From: Pseudomonas syringae
GTDB taxonomy: Bacteria; Pseudomonadota; Gammaproteobacteria; Pseudomonadales; Pseudomonadaceae
Direction: 5' to 3'
Assembly: GCF_021605415.1 (NCBI RefSeq)
Contig: NZ_WKEQ01000026.1
Span: 1 to 64,000 of the forward strand
DNA length: 64,000 bases
The translations under genes and the position numbers were made by a program. This document shows, piece after piece, positions 26,285-34,545 of this stretch. Each line of letters opens with the position of its first letter. Position 1 is the stretch's first letter. The notes under the pieces are model-generated. The model did no database searches. It was given only the letters and a program-made list of their open reading frames with translations, and had not been told where the DNA came from.

Positions 26285-26983
26285 GTTTTTGAACGCGGGA
26301 GCAGCGCCTTGTTGCTTCCACTGCCCGGCCCGAAGAGGACCGGCGCATGACCAAGGGGCCGGGACGTTCTGACTGTTACAGGGTCGGAGTGACCTACGGG
26401 TACAGGGAGTACCTGCGCTGAGGGCCGGGTCAGGGCAAAAGCTGCGACGCAAGTTCGCCGGCCCCAAGTGGCTCGACGGACTTGCGCGAGCTTCAATCAC
26501 ACACTTCCCGTTCTAGAGCGTTCTGCTCATTTTTCAATCCCTTACGCTGCGCAAAATATTCTTGGCGGTATCTCTTTGCGACCGTACATCGAGAAAAAAA
26601 CCTAAATACTCGGACGGTTTTTAACTCAGGTGCGAGGGCTTCAAAGCGAATTTTTCACTGGATTTTGCTGTTTAAAAAACGATCTATACACGCTGGGATG
26701 GCCGGTTCACGGCAGTTATGCCTGCCGAAATGTCGTATTCGAACCGGCTGGGACGCCCGTTTCGGCTAGAAAATCTCATGCCGATTCGGCATAGGGTAGG
26801 CGTTTACGGCATTAGACGTCGCACCCCCGCATCGGAATAGTTGCGCCTTTTTTCGCCCGCCGCTGAGACCTTTATAGGCATCGCGGGGCACCTTATACGG
26901 AGGCAGATGCACAGACTTTTCCGCTCAAGAAGCGTTCCAGTTCCTGCATGTGCCTGAGTCAAACGCAAGTAAGGGTAAAGATA
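26285..26983. other. 699-bp intergenic region; possible structured RNA at 26303-26500
   Basis: No coding frame is convincing. The left part folds into consecutive stems: GGGAGCAGC with GTTGCTTCC; CCCGGCCC with GGGCCGGG (perfect 8 bp); GGTC-GGAGT-GACC; GGTAC-AGGGA-GTACC; GGGCCGG with CCGGCCC; and CGCAAGT with ACTTGCG. Several plus-strand loops carry GGA. No clear terminator follows; CGGACGG-TTTTT near 26617 is weak. The right part is AT-rich and presumably holds the gltP promoter and leader. I cannot name the RNA; the strand is inferred. Confidence 0.45.
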
Positions 26984-28315
26984 ATGAAGAAGGCAAAGCT
27001 TAGCCTCGCCTGGCAGATCCTCATCGGTCTGGTATTGGGGATTGCAATCGGCGCGTTGCTCAACCACTTCAGTGCCGAGAAGGCCTGGTGGATCAGCAAC
27101 GTCTTGCAACCAGCGGGCGATATCTTTATCCGTCTGATCAAGATGATCGTAATCCCGATTGTCATCTCGTCCCTGATCGTCGGCATTGCCGGTGTCGGCG
27201 ACGCGAAGAAACTCGGCCGCATCGGCCTGAAGACCATCATCTACTTCGAAATCGTGACCACCGTCGCAATCGTCGTCGGCTTGCTGCTCGCCAATGTGTT
27301 CCATCCGGGCACCGGCATCGACATGAGCACGCTGGGCACCGTGGATATCTCCAAGTACCAGGCGACCGCCGCCGAAGTGCAGCATGAACATGCGTTCATC
27401 GAGACCATCCTCAACCTGATTCCGTCAAACATCTTCGCGGCCATGGCCCGTGGCGAGATGCTGCCGATCATCTTCTTCTCCGTATTGTTCGGTCTCGGTC
27501 TGTCGAGCCTGCAATCGGATCTGCGCGAGCCGCTGGTGAAGATGTTCCAGGGCGTCTCGGAAAGCATGTTCAAAGTCACCCACATGATCATGAATTACGC
27601 CCCGATCGGCGTGTTCGCACTGATTGCCGTGACCGTCGCCAACTTCGGCTTCGCCTCCCTGGTGCCGCTGGCCAAACTGGTGATCCTGGTTTACGTCGCC
27701 ATCGCCTTCTTCGCCTTCGTGGTGCTGGGCCTGATCGCCAAGCTGTTCGGCTTCTCCGTCTTGAAGCTGATGCGCATCTTCAAGGATGAGTTGGTGCTGG
27801 CGTACTCCACCGCTTCGTCGGAGACCGTGCTGCCACGCGTGATCGAGAAGATGGAAGCCTACGGCGCGCCGAAAGCCATTTGCAGCTTCGTGGTCCCGAC
27901 CGGTTACTCGTTCAACCTCGACGGTTCGACCCTGTACCAAAGCATCGCGGCGATCTTCATTGCCCAGCTGTACGGCATCGACCTGTCGATCAGCCAGCAG
28001 TTGCTGCTGGTGCTGACCCTGATGGTCACCTCCAAAGGCATCGCCGGCGTACCGGGCGTGTCCTTCGTGGTGCTGCTGGCCACCTTGGGCAGCGTGGGGA
28101 TTCCGCTGGAAGGCCTGGCGTTCATCGCCGGTGTCGACCGCATCATGGACATGGCGCGTACCGCACTGAACGTGATCGGCAACGCCCTGGCGGTGTTGGT
28201 CATCTCGCGTTGGGAAGGCATGTACGACGACGCCAAAGGCCAGCGCTACTGGAATTCCCTGCCGCACTGGCGCAGCAAAGAGAAACTGCCAGCCGGCGAG
28301 ATTTCCAAGCCATAA
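26984..28315 (+). CDS. gltP: glutamate/aspartate:proton symporter GltP
   Basis: A 443-residue DAACS/SLC1-family transporter of the inner membrane with about eight helices and two re-entrant loops. Signatures are AYSTASSETVLPRVIEKM (serine-rich hairpin HP1), GYSFNLDGSTLYQS (helix 7, NMDGT-like) and SKGIAGVPGVSFVVL (HP2). ATG 26984 is used; the twelve upstream in-frame codons lack a ribosome site and a membrane start. It stands alone behind a long leader and is followed by a REP pair and terminator. Confidence 0.92.
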   Translation: MKKAKLSLAWQILIGLVLGIAIGALLNHFSAEKAWWISNVLQPAGDIFIRLIKMIVIPIVISSLIVGIAGVGDAKKLGRIGLKTIIYFEIVTTVAIVVGLLLANVFHPGTGIDMSTLGTVDISKYQATAAEVQHEHAFIETILNLIPSNIFAAMARGEMLPIIFFSVLFGLGLSSLQSDLREPLVKMFQGVSESMFKVTHMIMNYAPIGVFALIAVTVANFGFASLVPLAKLVILVYVAIAFFAFVVLGLIAKLFGFSVLKLMRIFKDELVLAYSTASSETVLPRVIEKMEAYGAPKAICSFVVPTGYSFNLDGSTLYQSIAAIFIAQLYGIDLSISQQLLLVLTLMVTSKGIAGVPGVSFVVLLATLGSVGIPLEGLAFIAGVDRIMDMARTALNVIGNALAVLVISRWEGMYDDAKGQRYWNSLPHWRSKEKLPAGEISKP

Positions 28316-28322
28316 CGCAAAA

Positions 28323-28417
28323 CCTGTGGGAGCTGGCTTGCCGGCGATGAGACCGGCACATTCAACGTCTCTGTTGACTGACACACCGCCATCGCGGCCA
28401 AGCCCGCTCCCACAGGG
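28323..28417. repeat. REP pair, mixed types
   Basis: The left copy (28323-28349) is the GTGGGAGCTGGCTTGCCGGCGAT type. The inverted right copy (28390-28417) is ATCGCGGCCAAGCCCGCTCCCAC, a different spacer type, so the arms pair imperfectly. It lies in the gltP 3' region. Confidence 0.85.
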
Positions 28418-28437
28418 ATCGTCACCTGCCGTTATAA

Positions 28438-28465
28438 ACAAACCCCGGAAAAATCCGGGGTTTGT
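28438..28465 (+). terminator. terminator before the SpmAB-like gene
   Basis: A perfect 12-bp stem (ACAAACCCCGGA and its complement) with an AAAA loop. The stem ends in T-rich sequence, so it acts as a terminator after gltP. Confidence 0.75.
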
Positions 28466-28517
28466 CGTTTCTGGCGCGGCCGCTATCATTCGCCGCATCT
28501 TCCGGGGGATTTGACTG

Positions 28518-29747
28518 ATGCTTAATGGCCTGTGGCTTGGCTTCTTCATCGTGGCAGCCGTGTCGGCGCTGGCGCAGTGGCTGATCGGCGGGAACGCCGG
28601 GATCTTCGCGGCGATGGTGGAAAGCATTTTTGCCATGGCCAAGCTGTCGGTCGAAGTCATGGTGCTGCTGTTCGGCACGCTGACCCTGTGGTTGGGTTTT
28701 TTGCGCATCGCCGAGAAGGCCGGAATTGTCGAATGGCTGGCCAAAGTACTTGGCCCGCTATTCCTGCGACTGATGCCGGAAGTCCCGCCCGGCCACCCGG
28801 CCCTCGGCCTGATCACCCTGAACTTCGCCGCCAACGGCCTCGGTCTCGACAACGCCGCCACGCCCATCGGCCTCAAAGCCATGAAGGCGCTGCAAGAGCT
28901 CAACCCCTGTGCCACCGTCGCCAGTAACGCGCAGATCCTCTTTTTGGTGCTCAACGCCTCGTCCCTGACCCTGCTGCCGGTGACGATCTTCATGTACCGC
29001 GCCCAACAAGGCGCGCCCGATCCGACGCTGGTGTTCCTGCCGATTCTGTTGGCAACCAGCTGCTCGACCATCGTCGGCTTCCTGTCGGTGGCGTTCATGC
29101 AGCGCCTGCGCATCTGGGATCCTGTGGTGCTGGCCTATCTGATTCCCGGCGCGCTGGTGCTCGGCGGCTTCATGGCGCTGCTCGGCACGCTATCGGCCAC
29201 CGCGCTGGCGGGCCTGTCGTCGATCCTCGGCAACCTGACGCTGTTCGGCCTGATCATGCTGTTTCTGGTGATCGGTGCGTTGCGCAAGGTGCAGGTGTAT
29301 GAGGCGTTTGTCGAAGGCGCGAAGGAGGGCTTCGATGTCGCAAAAAATCTGCTTCCCTATCTGGTGGCGATGCTCTGCGCGGTGGGCGTGTTGCGGGCAT
29401 CGGGCGCGCTGGATTTCGGCCTCGACGGCATTCGCCATCTGATCGAGTGGGCCGGATGGGACACGCGTTTCGTCGATGCGTTGCCGACGGCGATGGTCAA
29501 ACCGTTCTCCGGCAGCGCCGCCCGGGCGATGTTGATTGAAACCATGCAGACGTCCGGCGTAGACAGCTTCCCGGCATTAGTGGCGGCGACGATGCAGGGC
29601 AGCACGGAGACCACGTTCTATGTGCTGGCGGTGTACTTCGGTGCGGTGGGCATCCAGCGGGCCCGGCATGCGGTGGGCTGTGCGTTGCTGGCTGAATTTG
29701 CCGGCGTGCTCGGCGCCATTGGCGTCTGCTACTGGTTCTTCGGCTAA
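28518..29747 (+). CDS. SpmA/SpmB-like nucleoside-recognition (gate) membrane protein
   Basis: A 409-residue polytopic inner-membrane protein in which a SpmA-like half (~1-200) is joined to a SpmB-like half (~220-409). Markers are LITLNFAANGLGLDNAATPIG and, in the second half, KPFSGSAARAMLIE and MQGSTETTFYVLAVYFGAVG. These gate domains are shared with concentrative nucleoside transporters and FeoB, hence the name. The substrate is unknown; the sporulation link of the Bacillus homologues cannot apply here. It stands alone between REP pairs. Confidence 0.85.
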   Translation: MLNGLWLGFFIVAAVSALAQWLIGGNAGIFAAMVESIFAMAKLSVEVMVLLFGTLTLWLGFLRIAEKAGIVEWLAKVLGPLFLRLMPEVPPGHPALGLITLNFAANGLGLDNAATPIGLKAMKALQELNPCATVASNAQILFLVLNASSLTLLPVTIFMYRAQQGAPDPTLVFLPILLATSCSTIVGFLSVAFMQRLRIWDPVVLAYLIPGALVLGGFMALLGTLSATALAGLSSILGNLTLFGLIMLFLVIGALRKVQVYEAFVEGAKEGFDVAKNLLPYLVAMLCAVGVLRASGALDFGLDGIRHLIEWAGWDTRFVDALPTAMVKPFSGSAARAMLIETMQTSGVDSFPALVAATMQGSTETTFYVLAVYFGAVGIQRARHAVGCALLAEFAGVLGAIGVCYWFFG

Positions 29748-29754
29748 CCGAAAA

Positions 29755-29850
29755 ACCTGTGGGAGCTGGCTTGCCAGCGATGTGGCCAGCACATCCAAAT
29801 AACCTGTTGGCTGACACACCGCCATCGCTGGCGAGCCAGCTCCCACAAGG
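29755..29850. repeat. REP pair (GCTGGCTTGCCAGCGAT type)
   Basis: Inverted copies at about 29756-29782 and 29823-29849 lie between the convergent SpmAB-like gene and the MCE-operon lipoprotein gene. The intervening TGTTGGCTGACACACCGCCATCG resembles that of the 28323 pair. Confidence 0.85.
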
Positions 29851-29862
29851 GATGGTATGGGT

Positions 29863-30486
29863 TTAAGGTCTTGGTGGGGGCGCAAGCCGCTGGCCTTGCT
29901 CGACGGCCCACGCTACAACCTTGGCGGTCAACCGGTCACTGGCCTGGCCAAACCCGGCCACCACCGCCGGCACCTGTACATCGTTCAATGGCTGGCGCTC
30001 TTCGAAGCGGCGGCTGGCGAGGATGCGCTGGTCATACCCACGTATCAGCAGAGCATCCAGGCGAACGACAACGGTCGGGGTCGAGCCCTGATATTCAGTC
30101 TGAAACGCCTGCAAGCTACCGCCCAGTTCCAGATCCGCCTGGAAATTCGCGTCATCGGTACTCAACAGCGAAACCCGTCCATCGCGCTGAAAACCATCCA
30201 GCAGACGATTGCGCACCAGCACCGGCGCCGGATCGCTCCAGCGCGAAGCCTTGTAGCTGCTGATCACATCGCCTTGAGGAATCACGGCGATGTTCGGCCG
30301 ATTCAACGCTTCACTGGCCTGCAATTTATTCAGCCGCAACGACCAGGATTGAGTCGCCAGGGCAGTCGAGGCGGGCGCCTGTGCCACAGGCAGGCGATAA
30401 ACATCCGAAGGTTCCGACTTGGGCAAAATCGAGCACGCCGCCAGCAATGTGAAACCGGCGAGGAAGGCGATGTGGTTCAGCTTCAT
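29863..30486 (-). CDS. ABC-type transport auxiliary lipoprotein (PqiC/MlaB-outer type)
   Basis: A 207-residue lipoprotein with lipobox LLAAC (Cys near residue 18). The ABC_trans_aux core includes PSDVYRLP, a segment beginning NRPNIAVIPQGDVISSYKASRW, and ASRRFEERQPLNDVQVPAVV. Such proteins sit at the outer membrane and dock to MCE rings such as PqiB. Its ATG overlaps the MCE gene stop by four bases, making it the last gene of a permease-ATPase-MCE-lipoprotein operon. It ends near a REP pair. Confidence 0.85.
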   Translation of the reverse strand: MKLNHIAFLAGFTLLAACSILPKSEPSDVYRLPVAQAPASTALATQSWSLRLNKLQASEALNRPNIAVIPQGDVISSYKASRWSDPAPVLVRNRLLDGFQRDGRVSLLSTDDANFQADLELGGSLQAFQTEYQGSTPTVVVRLDALLIRGYDQRILASRRFEERQPLNDVQVPAVVAGFGQASDRLTAKVVAWAVEQGQRLAPPPRP

Positions 30487-31421
30487 GGCGTGAACTCCTT
30501 GTTCTTGTCACTGCCCAGCAGGTAACCGCTGGGATTGGCCTCAAGGCGTTGGGAGATGGCGCGCAGCGAACCGAGGGTTTCGCGCAGCTCGCGCACCGCC
30601 GGAGCCAGGCCGTTGAGGCCCTGCATGCCGCTGTCGAGGGAATTCTGGTTCTTGCTGAGCAGGGCGTTGATGGTGGCGCTGCTTTGTTCCAGCGACTTCA
30701 TCGCCTGCTCGGCACTGCCGAGGGTTTGCTTGCCCTGATCGTTGAGCAAGCCGTTAGCGTTGCGCATCAGCGCCGAGGTTTGTTCGAGCATGTTGCCGGC
30801 CTGTTTGCCGACGGTTGCCAGTTGCTGCATGGCTTGACGCAAGTCGCCGCGTTGATCGTTGATCGCGCCGGTGGTCTGCTCCAGATGCGCGAGGGTGGCG
30901 CTGATGCGCGTGACGTTCTCGGCGGAAAACATCTGGTTGGCGTTATTCAGCAATGTGGTAATGCCGCTCATTAAGTCGTTGCTGTCAGCGAGCAGCCGCG
31001 AGATCGGTGAAGGCGAGGCGACGATGGTCGGCAGGTTGCCTTCATGCCCTTTGAGTTTCGGGCTCCGTGGCGTGCCGCCGCTGAGCTGAATGATCGACGT
31101 TCCGGTGATCCCGGCCAGTGCCAGTTTGGCCTGGGTGTCTTCCTTGACCGGCGTGTCGCCGGCCAGGCGAATTCGCGCCAGCACCCGACGCGGATCCTGC
31201 GGATCGAGACGAAGGCTGACCACATCGCCGACCTTGATCCCGCTGTACTGCACCGAACTGCCCCGGGACAAGCCGCTGACCGCTTCATTGAAAACGATTT
31301 CGTAATCCTTGAACTCGGTGTCGACGCTCGACTTGGCCAGCCACAGGCCGAAGAGCAGGGCGCCTGCCACCACAATCACCGTGAACAGGCCAATCAACAC
31401 ATGATGGGCTCGGGTTTCCAT
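30483..31421 (-). CDS. MCE-family (MlaD-like) lipid-binding protein
   Basis: A 312-residue periplasmic protein anchored by one N-terminal transmembrane helix (~8-28). An MCE domain covers ~35-120 (DYEIVFNEAVSGLSRGSSVQY, IKVGDVVSLRLDP). A long helical C-terminal region rich in Gln, Asn and Leu could form a tube or coiled coil toward the outer membrane. I chose ATG 31421; the longer frame reads into the ATPase gene. It starts one base after the ATPase stop. The family moves phospholipids between membranes, but the direction here is unknown. Confidence 0.87.
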   Translation of the reverse strand: METRAHHVLIGLFTVIVVAGALLFGLWLAKSSVDTEFKDYEIVFNEAVSGLSRGSSVQYSGIKVGDVVSLRLDPQDPRRVLARIRLAGDTPVKEDTQAKLALAGITGTSIIQLSGGTPRSPKLKGHEGNLPTIVASPSPISRLLADSNDLMSGITTLLNNANQMFSAENVTRISATLAHLEQTTGAINDQRGDLRQAMQQLATVGKQAGNMLEQTSALMRNANGLLNDQGKQTLGSAEQAMKSLEQSSATINALLSKNQNSLDSGMQGLNGLAPAVRELRETLGSLRAISQRLEANPSGYLLGSDKNKEFTP

Positions 31422-31422
31422 G

Positions 31423-32226
31423 TCAGACCTCGTTGAGCTGTTTGGCGGCGTCCAGCGCCGAGCGGCCGCGCGGGCCGTGGAAGTATTCGTGAATCCACGC
31501 GTCATCGGTTTCCGAGACGACGTCGATAGGGCCGGCCACCAGCACTTTCTTCTGCGCCAGCACGGCCACGCGGTCGGTGATGGTGTAAAGCGTGTCGAGG
31601 TCGTGGGTGACCAGAAACACGCTCAGGCCCAGGGCATCGCGCAGGGTCAAAATCAATTGATCAAACGCCGCCGCGCCGATCGGATCGAGGCCGGCGGTGG
31701 GTTCGTCGAGAAACAATATGTCTGGATCCAGCGCCAGCGCCCGGGCCAGCGCCGCGCGCTTGATCATGCCGCCGGACAGCGACGCGGGGTATTTATCGGC
31801 CGCCGACAACGGCAACCCGGCCAGGGCGAGTTTGACCGCCGCCAGATGCTCGGCGTCTTCGCGGCTCAGGCCAGCATGTTCGATAAGGGGCAGAGCGACG
31901 TTTTCGGTGACGGTCAGCGAAGAAAACAGCGCGCCTTTCTGAAACAGCACGCCGAAGCGCCGTTCGATCAGCGAGCGTTCATGTTCCGCCAGGCTCGGCA
32001 GGTTCTGGCCGAACACTTTGACCATCCCTTCGCTGGGCCGGCGCAGGCCGACAATGCTGCGCAGCAATACCGATTTGCCGCTGCCGGAACCGCCGACCAC
32101 GGCGAGAATCTCGCCTTTATACAAATCCAGATCGAGGTTTTCGTGAATGCTCTGCGGACCGAAGCGGTTGCACAGGCCACGGACTTCAATCACCGCCTCG
32201 GCGGGCGCTCGGGGTAGACGATTCAC
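31423..32226 (-). CDS. MlaF-like lipid ABC transporter ATPase
   Basis: A 267-residue ATPase with Walker A GGSGSGKSVLLRSI near residue 40, signature LSGGMIKRAALARALAL, and Walker B ILFLDEPTAGLDPIG. The GGM form of the signature and the SVLLRSI run are typical of the Mla/Ttg2 class. The start is GTG 32226, whose GTGA overlaps the permease stop, so translation is coupled. The longer frame to 32517 is overlap. Confidence 0.9.
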   Translation of the reverse strand: MNRLPRAPAEAVIEVRGLCNRFGPQSIHENLDLDLYKGEILAVVGGSGSGKSVLLRSIVGLRRPSEGMVKVFGQNLPSLAEHERSLIERRFGVLFQKGALFSSLTVTENVALPLIEHAGLSREDAEHLAAVKLALAGLPLSAADKYPASLSGGMIKRAALARALALDPDILFLDEPTAGLDPIGAAAFDQLILTLRDALGLSVFLVTHDLDTLYTITDRVAVLAQKKVLVAGPIDVVSETDDAWIHEYFHGPRGRSALDAAKQLNEV

Positions 32227-33371
32227 CAGCCCATCTCCATGAAAAACAGCGCAGCAATGGCGTCGAGGACGATCACCACGAAAATCGACTGCACCACGCT
32301 GGACGTGGTGTGCGCGCCGACCGACTCGGCGCTGCCGCTGACCTTGAAGCCTTCCAGACAACCAATCGCCGCGATCAGGAACGCGAAGATCGGCGCCTTC
32401 ACCAACCCGACCAGAAAATGCTGAATGCCGATGTCCGATTGCAGCAGCGACAGGAACATCGCCGGGGAAATATCCAGGGACACCGCACACACCACTGCGC
32501 CGCCGATAATCCCGCAAAGCATCGCCAGAAAGGTCAGCATCGGCAGCGCCACCAGCAACGCCAGCACACGCGGCACGACCAGCAACTCAACCGGGTCGAG
32601 GCCCAGCGTGCGGATGGCGTCGATTTCTTCATTGGCTTTCATTGAACCGATCTGCGCGGTGAACGCACTGGCGGTGCGGCCGGCCATCAGGATGGCGGTG
32701 AGCAACACGCCGAATTCGCGCAGGAACGCGAAACCGACCAGGTCGACAGTGAAAATGCTCGCGCCGAAACTGGCCAGCACCGTCGCCCCGAGAAACGCCA
32801 CCACCGCGCCGACCAGAAACGTCAGCAACGCCACGATGGGCGCGGCGTCGAGGCCGGTCTGCTCGATATGCGCAATCATCGGCGTGATCCGCCAGCGCTT
32901 GGGCCGAAACAGGCCACGGGCGATGGTTTCGATAATCAGGCCGACAAAACCCAGCAGTTGCAAAGTGTCCTGCCAAACCGTGTCGACGGCGCGGCCGATG
33001 CGTGTCAGCAACTGCACGCTGACGCTGACTTCCGCTTCCTTGATCGGCACGCAGAAGTCGGTCATCGAGCGGTAGATGGTTTGCAGCAGCGCGCGGTCGG
33101 CGGTGGAAATCGTGCAGTCAGGATGTTCGGCGGACTGGCCGAGACGCTCCGAGCCGAGCAGTTCGACGAGCAACGACGCACCGGCCGTGTCGAGTGCGCC
33201 GAGGCCATTGAGATCGATGGTGGTGTTGGCGTCGTACTTGCCTTGAAGCTTTTCGCTCAGATGCTTGAGCTCGGCGTAATGCGCAAGCGTCCAGTCGCCG
33301 GTCACCCGCACGCGCGCAGGGGCGAGCGATGTGTCCAGGTAGGCACTGCCGGATAGTGGGCTGGTGGTCAT
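32223..33371 (-). CDS. STAS-MlaE fusion: lipid ABC transporter permease
   Basis: A 382-residue permease in which an N-terminal STAS-like domain (~10-110; TIDLNGLGALDTAGASLLVELL) is fused to an MlaE permease (~130-382; LVGAVVAFLGATVLASFGAS, EIDAIRTLGLDP, GGAVV). In E. coli the STAS role is filled by the separate MlaB protein, so this fusion combines MlaB and MlaE. It is first in the four-gene lipid transport operon. The region before its start (33372-33425) is short and must hold the promoter. Confidence 0.9.
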   Translation of the reverse strand: MTTSPLSGSAYLDTSLAPARVRVTGDWTLAHYAELKHLSEKLQGKYDANTTIDLNGLGALDTAGASLLVELLGSERLGQSAEHPDCTISTADRALLQTIYRSMTDFCVPIKEAEVSVSVQLLTRIGRAVDTVWQDTLQLLGFVGLIIETIARGLFRPKRWRITPMIAHIEQTGLDAAPIVALLTFLVGAVVAFLGATVLASFGASIFTVDLVGFAFLREFGVLLTAILMAGRTASAFTAQIGSMKANEEIDAIRTLGLDPVELLVVPRVLALLVALPMLTFLAMLCGIIGGAVVCAVSLDISPAMFLSLLQSDIGIQHFLVGLVKAPIFAFLIAAIGCLEGFKVSGSAESVGAHTTSSVVQSIFVVIVLDAIAALFFMEMGW

Positions 33372-33425
33372 AAGCTCCGTGCTTGTTCGGCTATTACGCG
33401 AACCTGACTTTTAGCACGAACCGGA

Positions 33426-34466
33426 TCACTTTTCTTTGACGGCTGTGCTGTCTGTGATGTTGAAGCGCAACACGCCAATCACTTGGCCGTCCTCGGTCAG
33501 CACGCGCACTTGCCACTTGCCCGCCGGGTTGCCGGGGAAATTCTGCTTGTGCGTCCACGCGCGGTAGCCTTCCTTGCGCCCGCCGTGGATGTCGAGGGCG
33601 ATGCGGTCGACCTCTTTGCCATTGAACTGCCAGACGTGATAGATGCGCTCATCGAGCCCGCGTGGCGCGTTGATCGCGGTATAGGCGTAGAGCCCGCCGC
33701 CACGGATCTGCTCTGCACTGACTTCGTCAAGGCTTTCGCCGGGGGTGCGATCCTGCAATTGCGTACTGATTGCCACATCGGTCATCCACAACGTCGCCGG
33801 CGGCACCCACGAACGCAGCACCCAGCCGAGGCCGCCGATGCCAACGGTGATGAACAGGATCGCCAGGGCATTGCGCACGGTGCGGATCGGGAAGATCGAC
33901 GCCAGGCTCGGGAACGACAACACCACGGCAATGCCCAACGCCCATTTGAAACTCTGCGAGGTGGTGAGGTGCATGATCACCGGCAGCGCGGTGAGGAGGG
34001 CGGCGAACAGCGTCAGCGTGTGCAACGCCAGAAACGCCCAGCGCCGGGGTGCCAGCCATTTGTAGTAGAGCGGATCGATGATCGAGATCAGCGCGGCGAT
34101 GCTCAGCAGGCCGGTGAAGAAAAACTGGCCGCTGTTCCACGTCGTGGTGATGAAGAAAAACGGCAGGACGAAAAAAAGGCTTTCCTGGTGAATCATCTGC
34201 GTCGCGTAACGCAGCAGCGGCTGAGGAATCTCGCGTTTGAATATGCGCGTGAACAGCTTGGTCAGGCTGTTTTCCAGCATCAGCCAGATCCAGCTGACCA
34301 GCATGATCGTGGTGATCCAGCTCGCCAGGCCTTGTTGACGGTCAACCAGAATGAAGCTGCCGACTCCGGAAATGAAGCCACCGAGCGCAATGACTCCGGG
34401 ATAGCGCTTCATCAGCTCGAGGGTGCGCTGGATCATGAGGGTCAGAGTCGGCATTGGGCGGTTCAC
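33426..34466 (-). CDS. DUF5924/DUF2914 membrane protein
   Basis: A 346-residue inner-membrane protein. About seven hydrophobic helices (~20-215; the DUF5924 part) precede a periplasmic C-terminal DUF2914 domain (~225-340; YHVWQFNGKEVDRIALDIHGGR, then WQVRVLTEDGQVIGVLRFNI). DUF2914 domains resemble small sugar- or ligand-binding folds, but no function is established. It is followed by the MCE operon 54 bases on in the same direction and may be cotranscribed with it. Confidence 0.78.
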   Translation of the reverse strand: MNRPMPTLTLMIQRTLELMKRYPGVIALGGFISGVGSFILVDRQQGLASWITTIMLVSWIWLMLENSLTKLFTRIFKREIPQPLLRYATQMIHQESLFFVLPFFFITTTWNSGQFFFTGLLSIAALISIIDPLYYKWLAPRRWAFLALHTLTLFAALLTALPVIMHLTTSQSFKWALGIAVVLSFPSLASIFPIRTVRNALAILFITVGIGGLGWVLRSWVPPATLWMTDVAISTQLQDRTPGESLDEVSAEQIRGGGLYAYTAINAPRGLDERIYHVWQFNGKEVDRIALDIHGGRKEGYRAWTHKQNFPGNPAGKWQVRVLTEDGQVIGVLRFNITDSTAVKEK

Positions 34467-34545
34467 AGGGCTGGTGGAAAAAACCTCGACAGGGTAACGC
34501 TGGCGCTGCGTTGTGGCGAGGCTCCCGGTCAGGAATCAACAACAC

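Noticed and set aside
26600..26640. CGGACGG followed by TTTTT as a terminator for the structured segment
   Set aside because: There is no matching left arm close enough to form a stable stem, so I did not call it.
27425..29113. A 562-residue minus-strand open frame spanning gltP and the SpmAB-like gene
   Set aside because: It crosses a terminator and a REP pair and overlaps two real membrane-protein genes in antisense.
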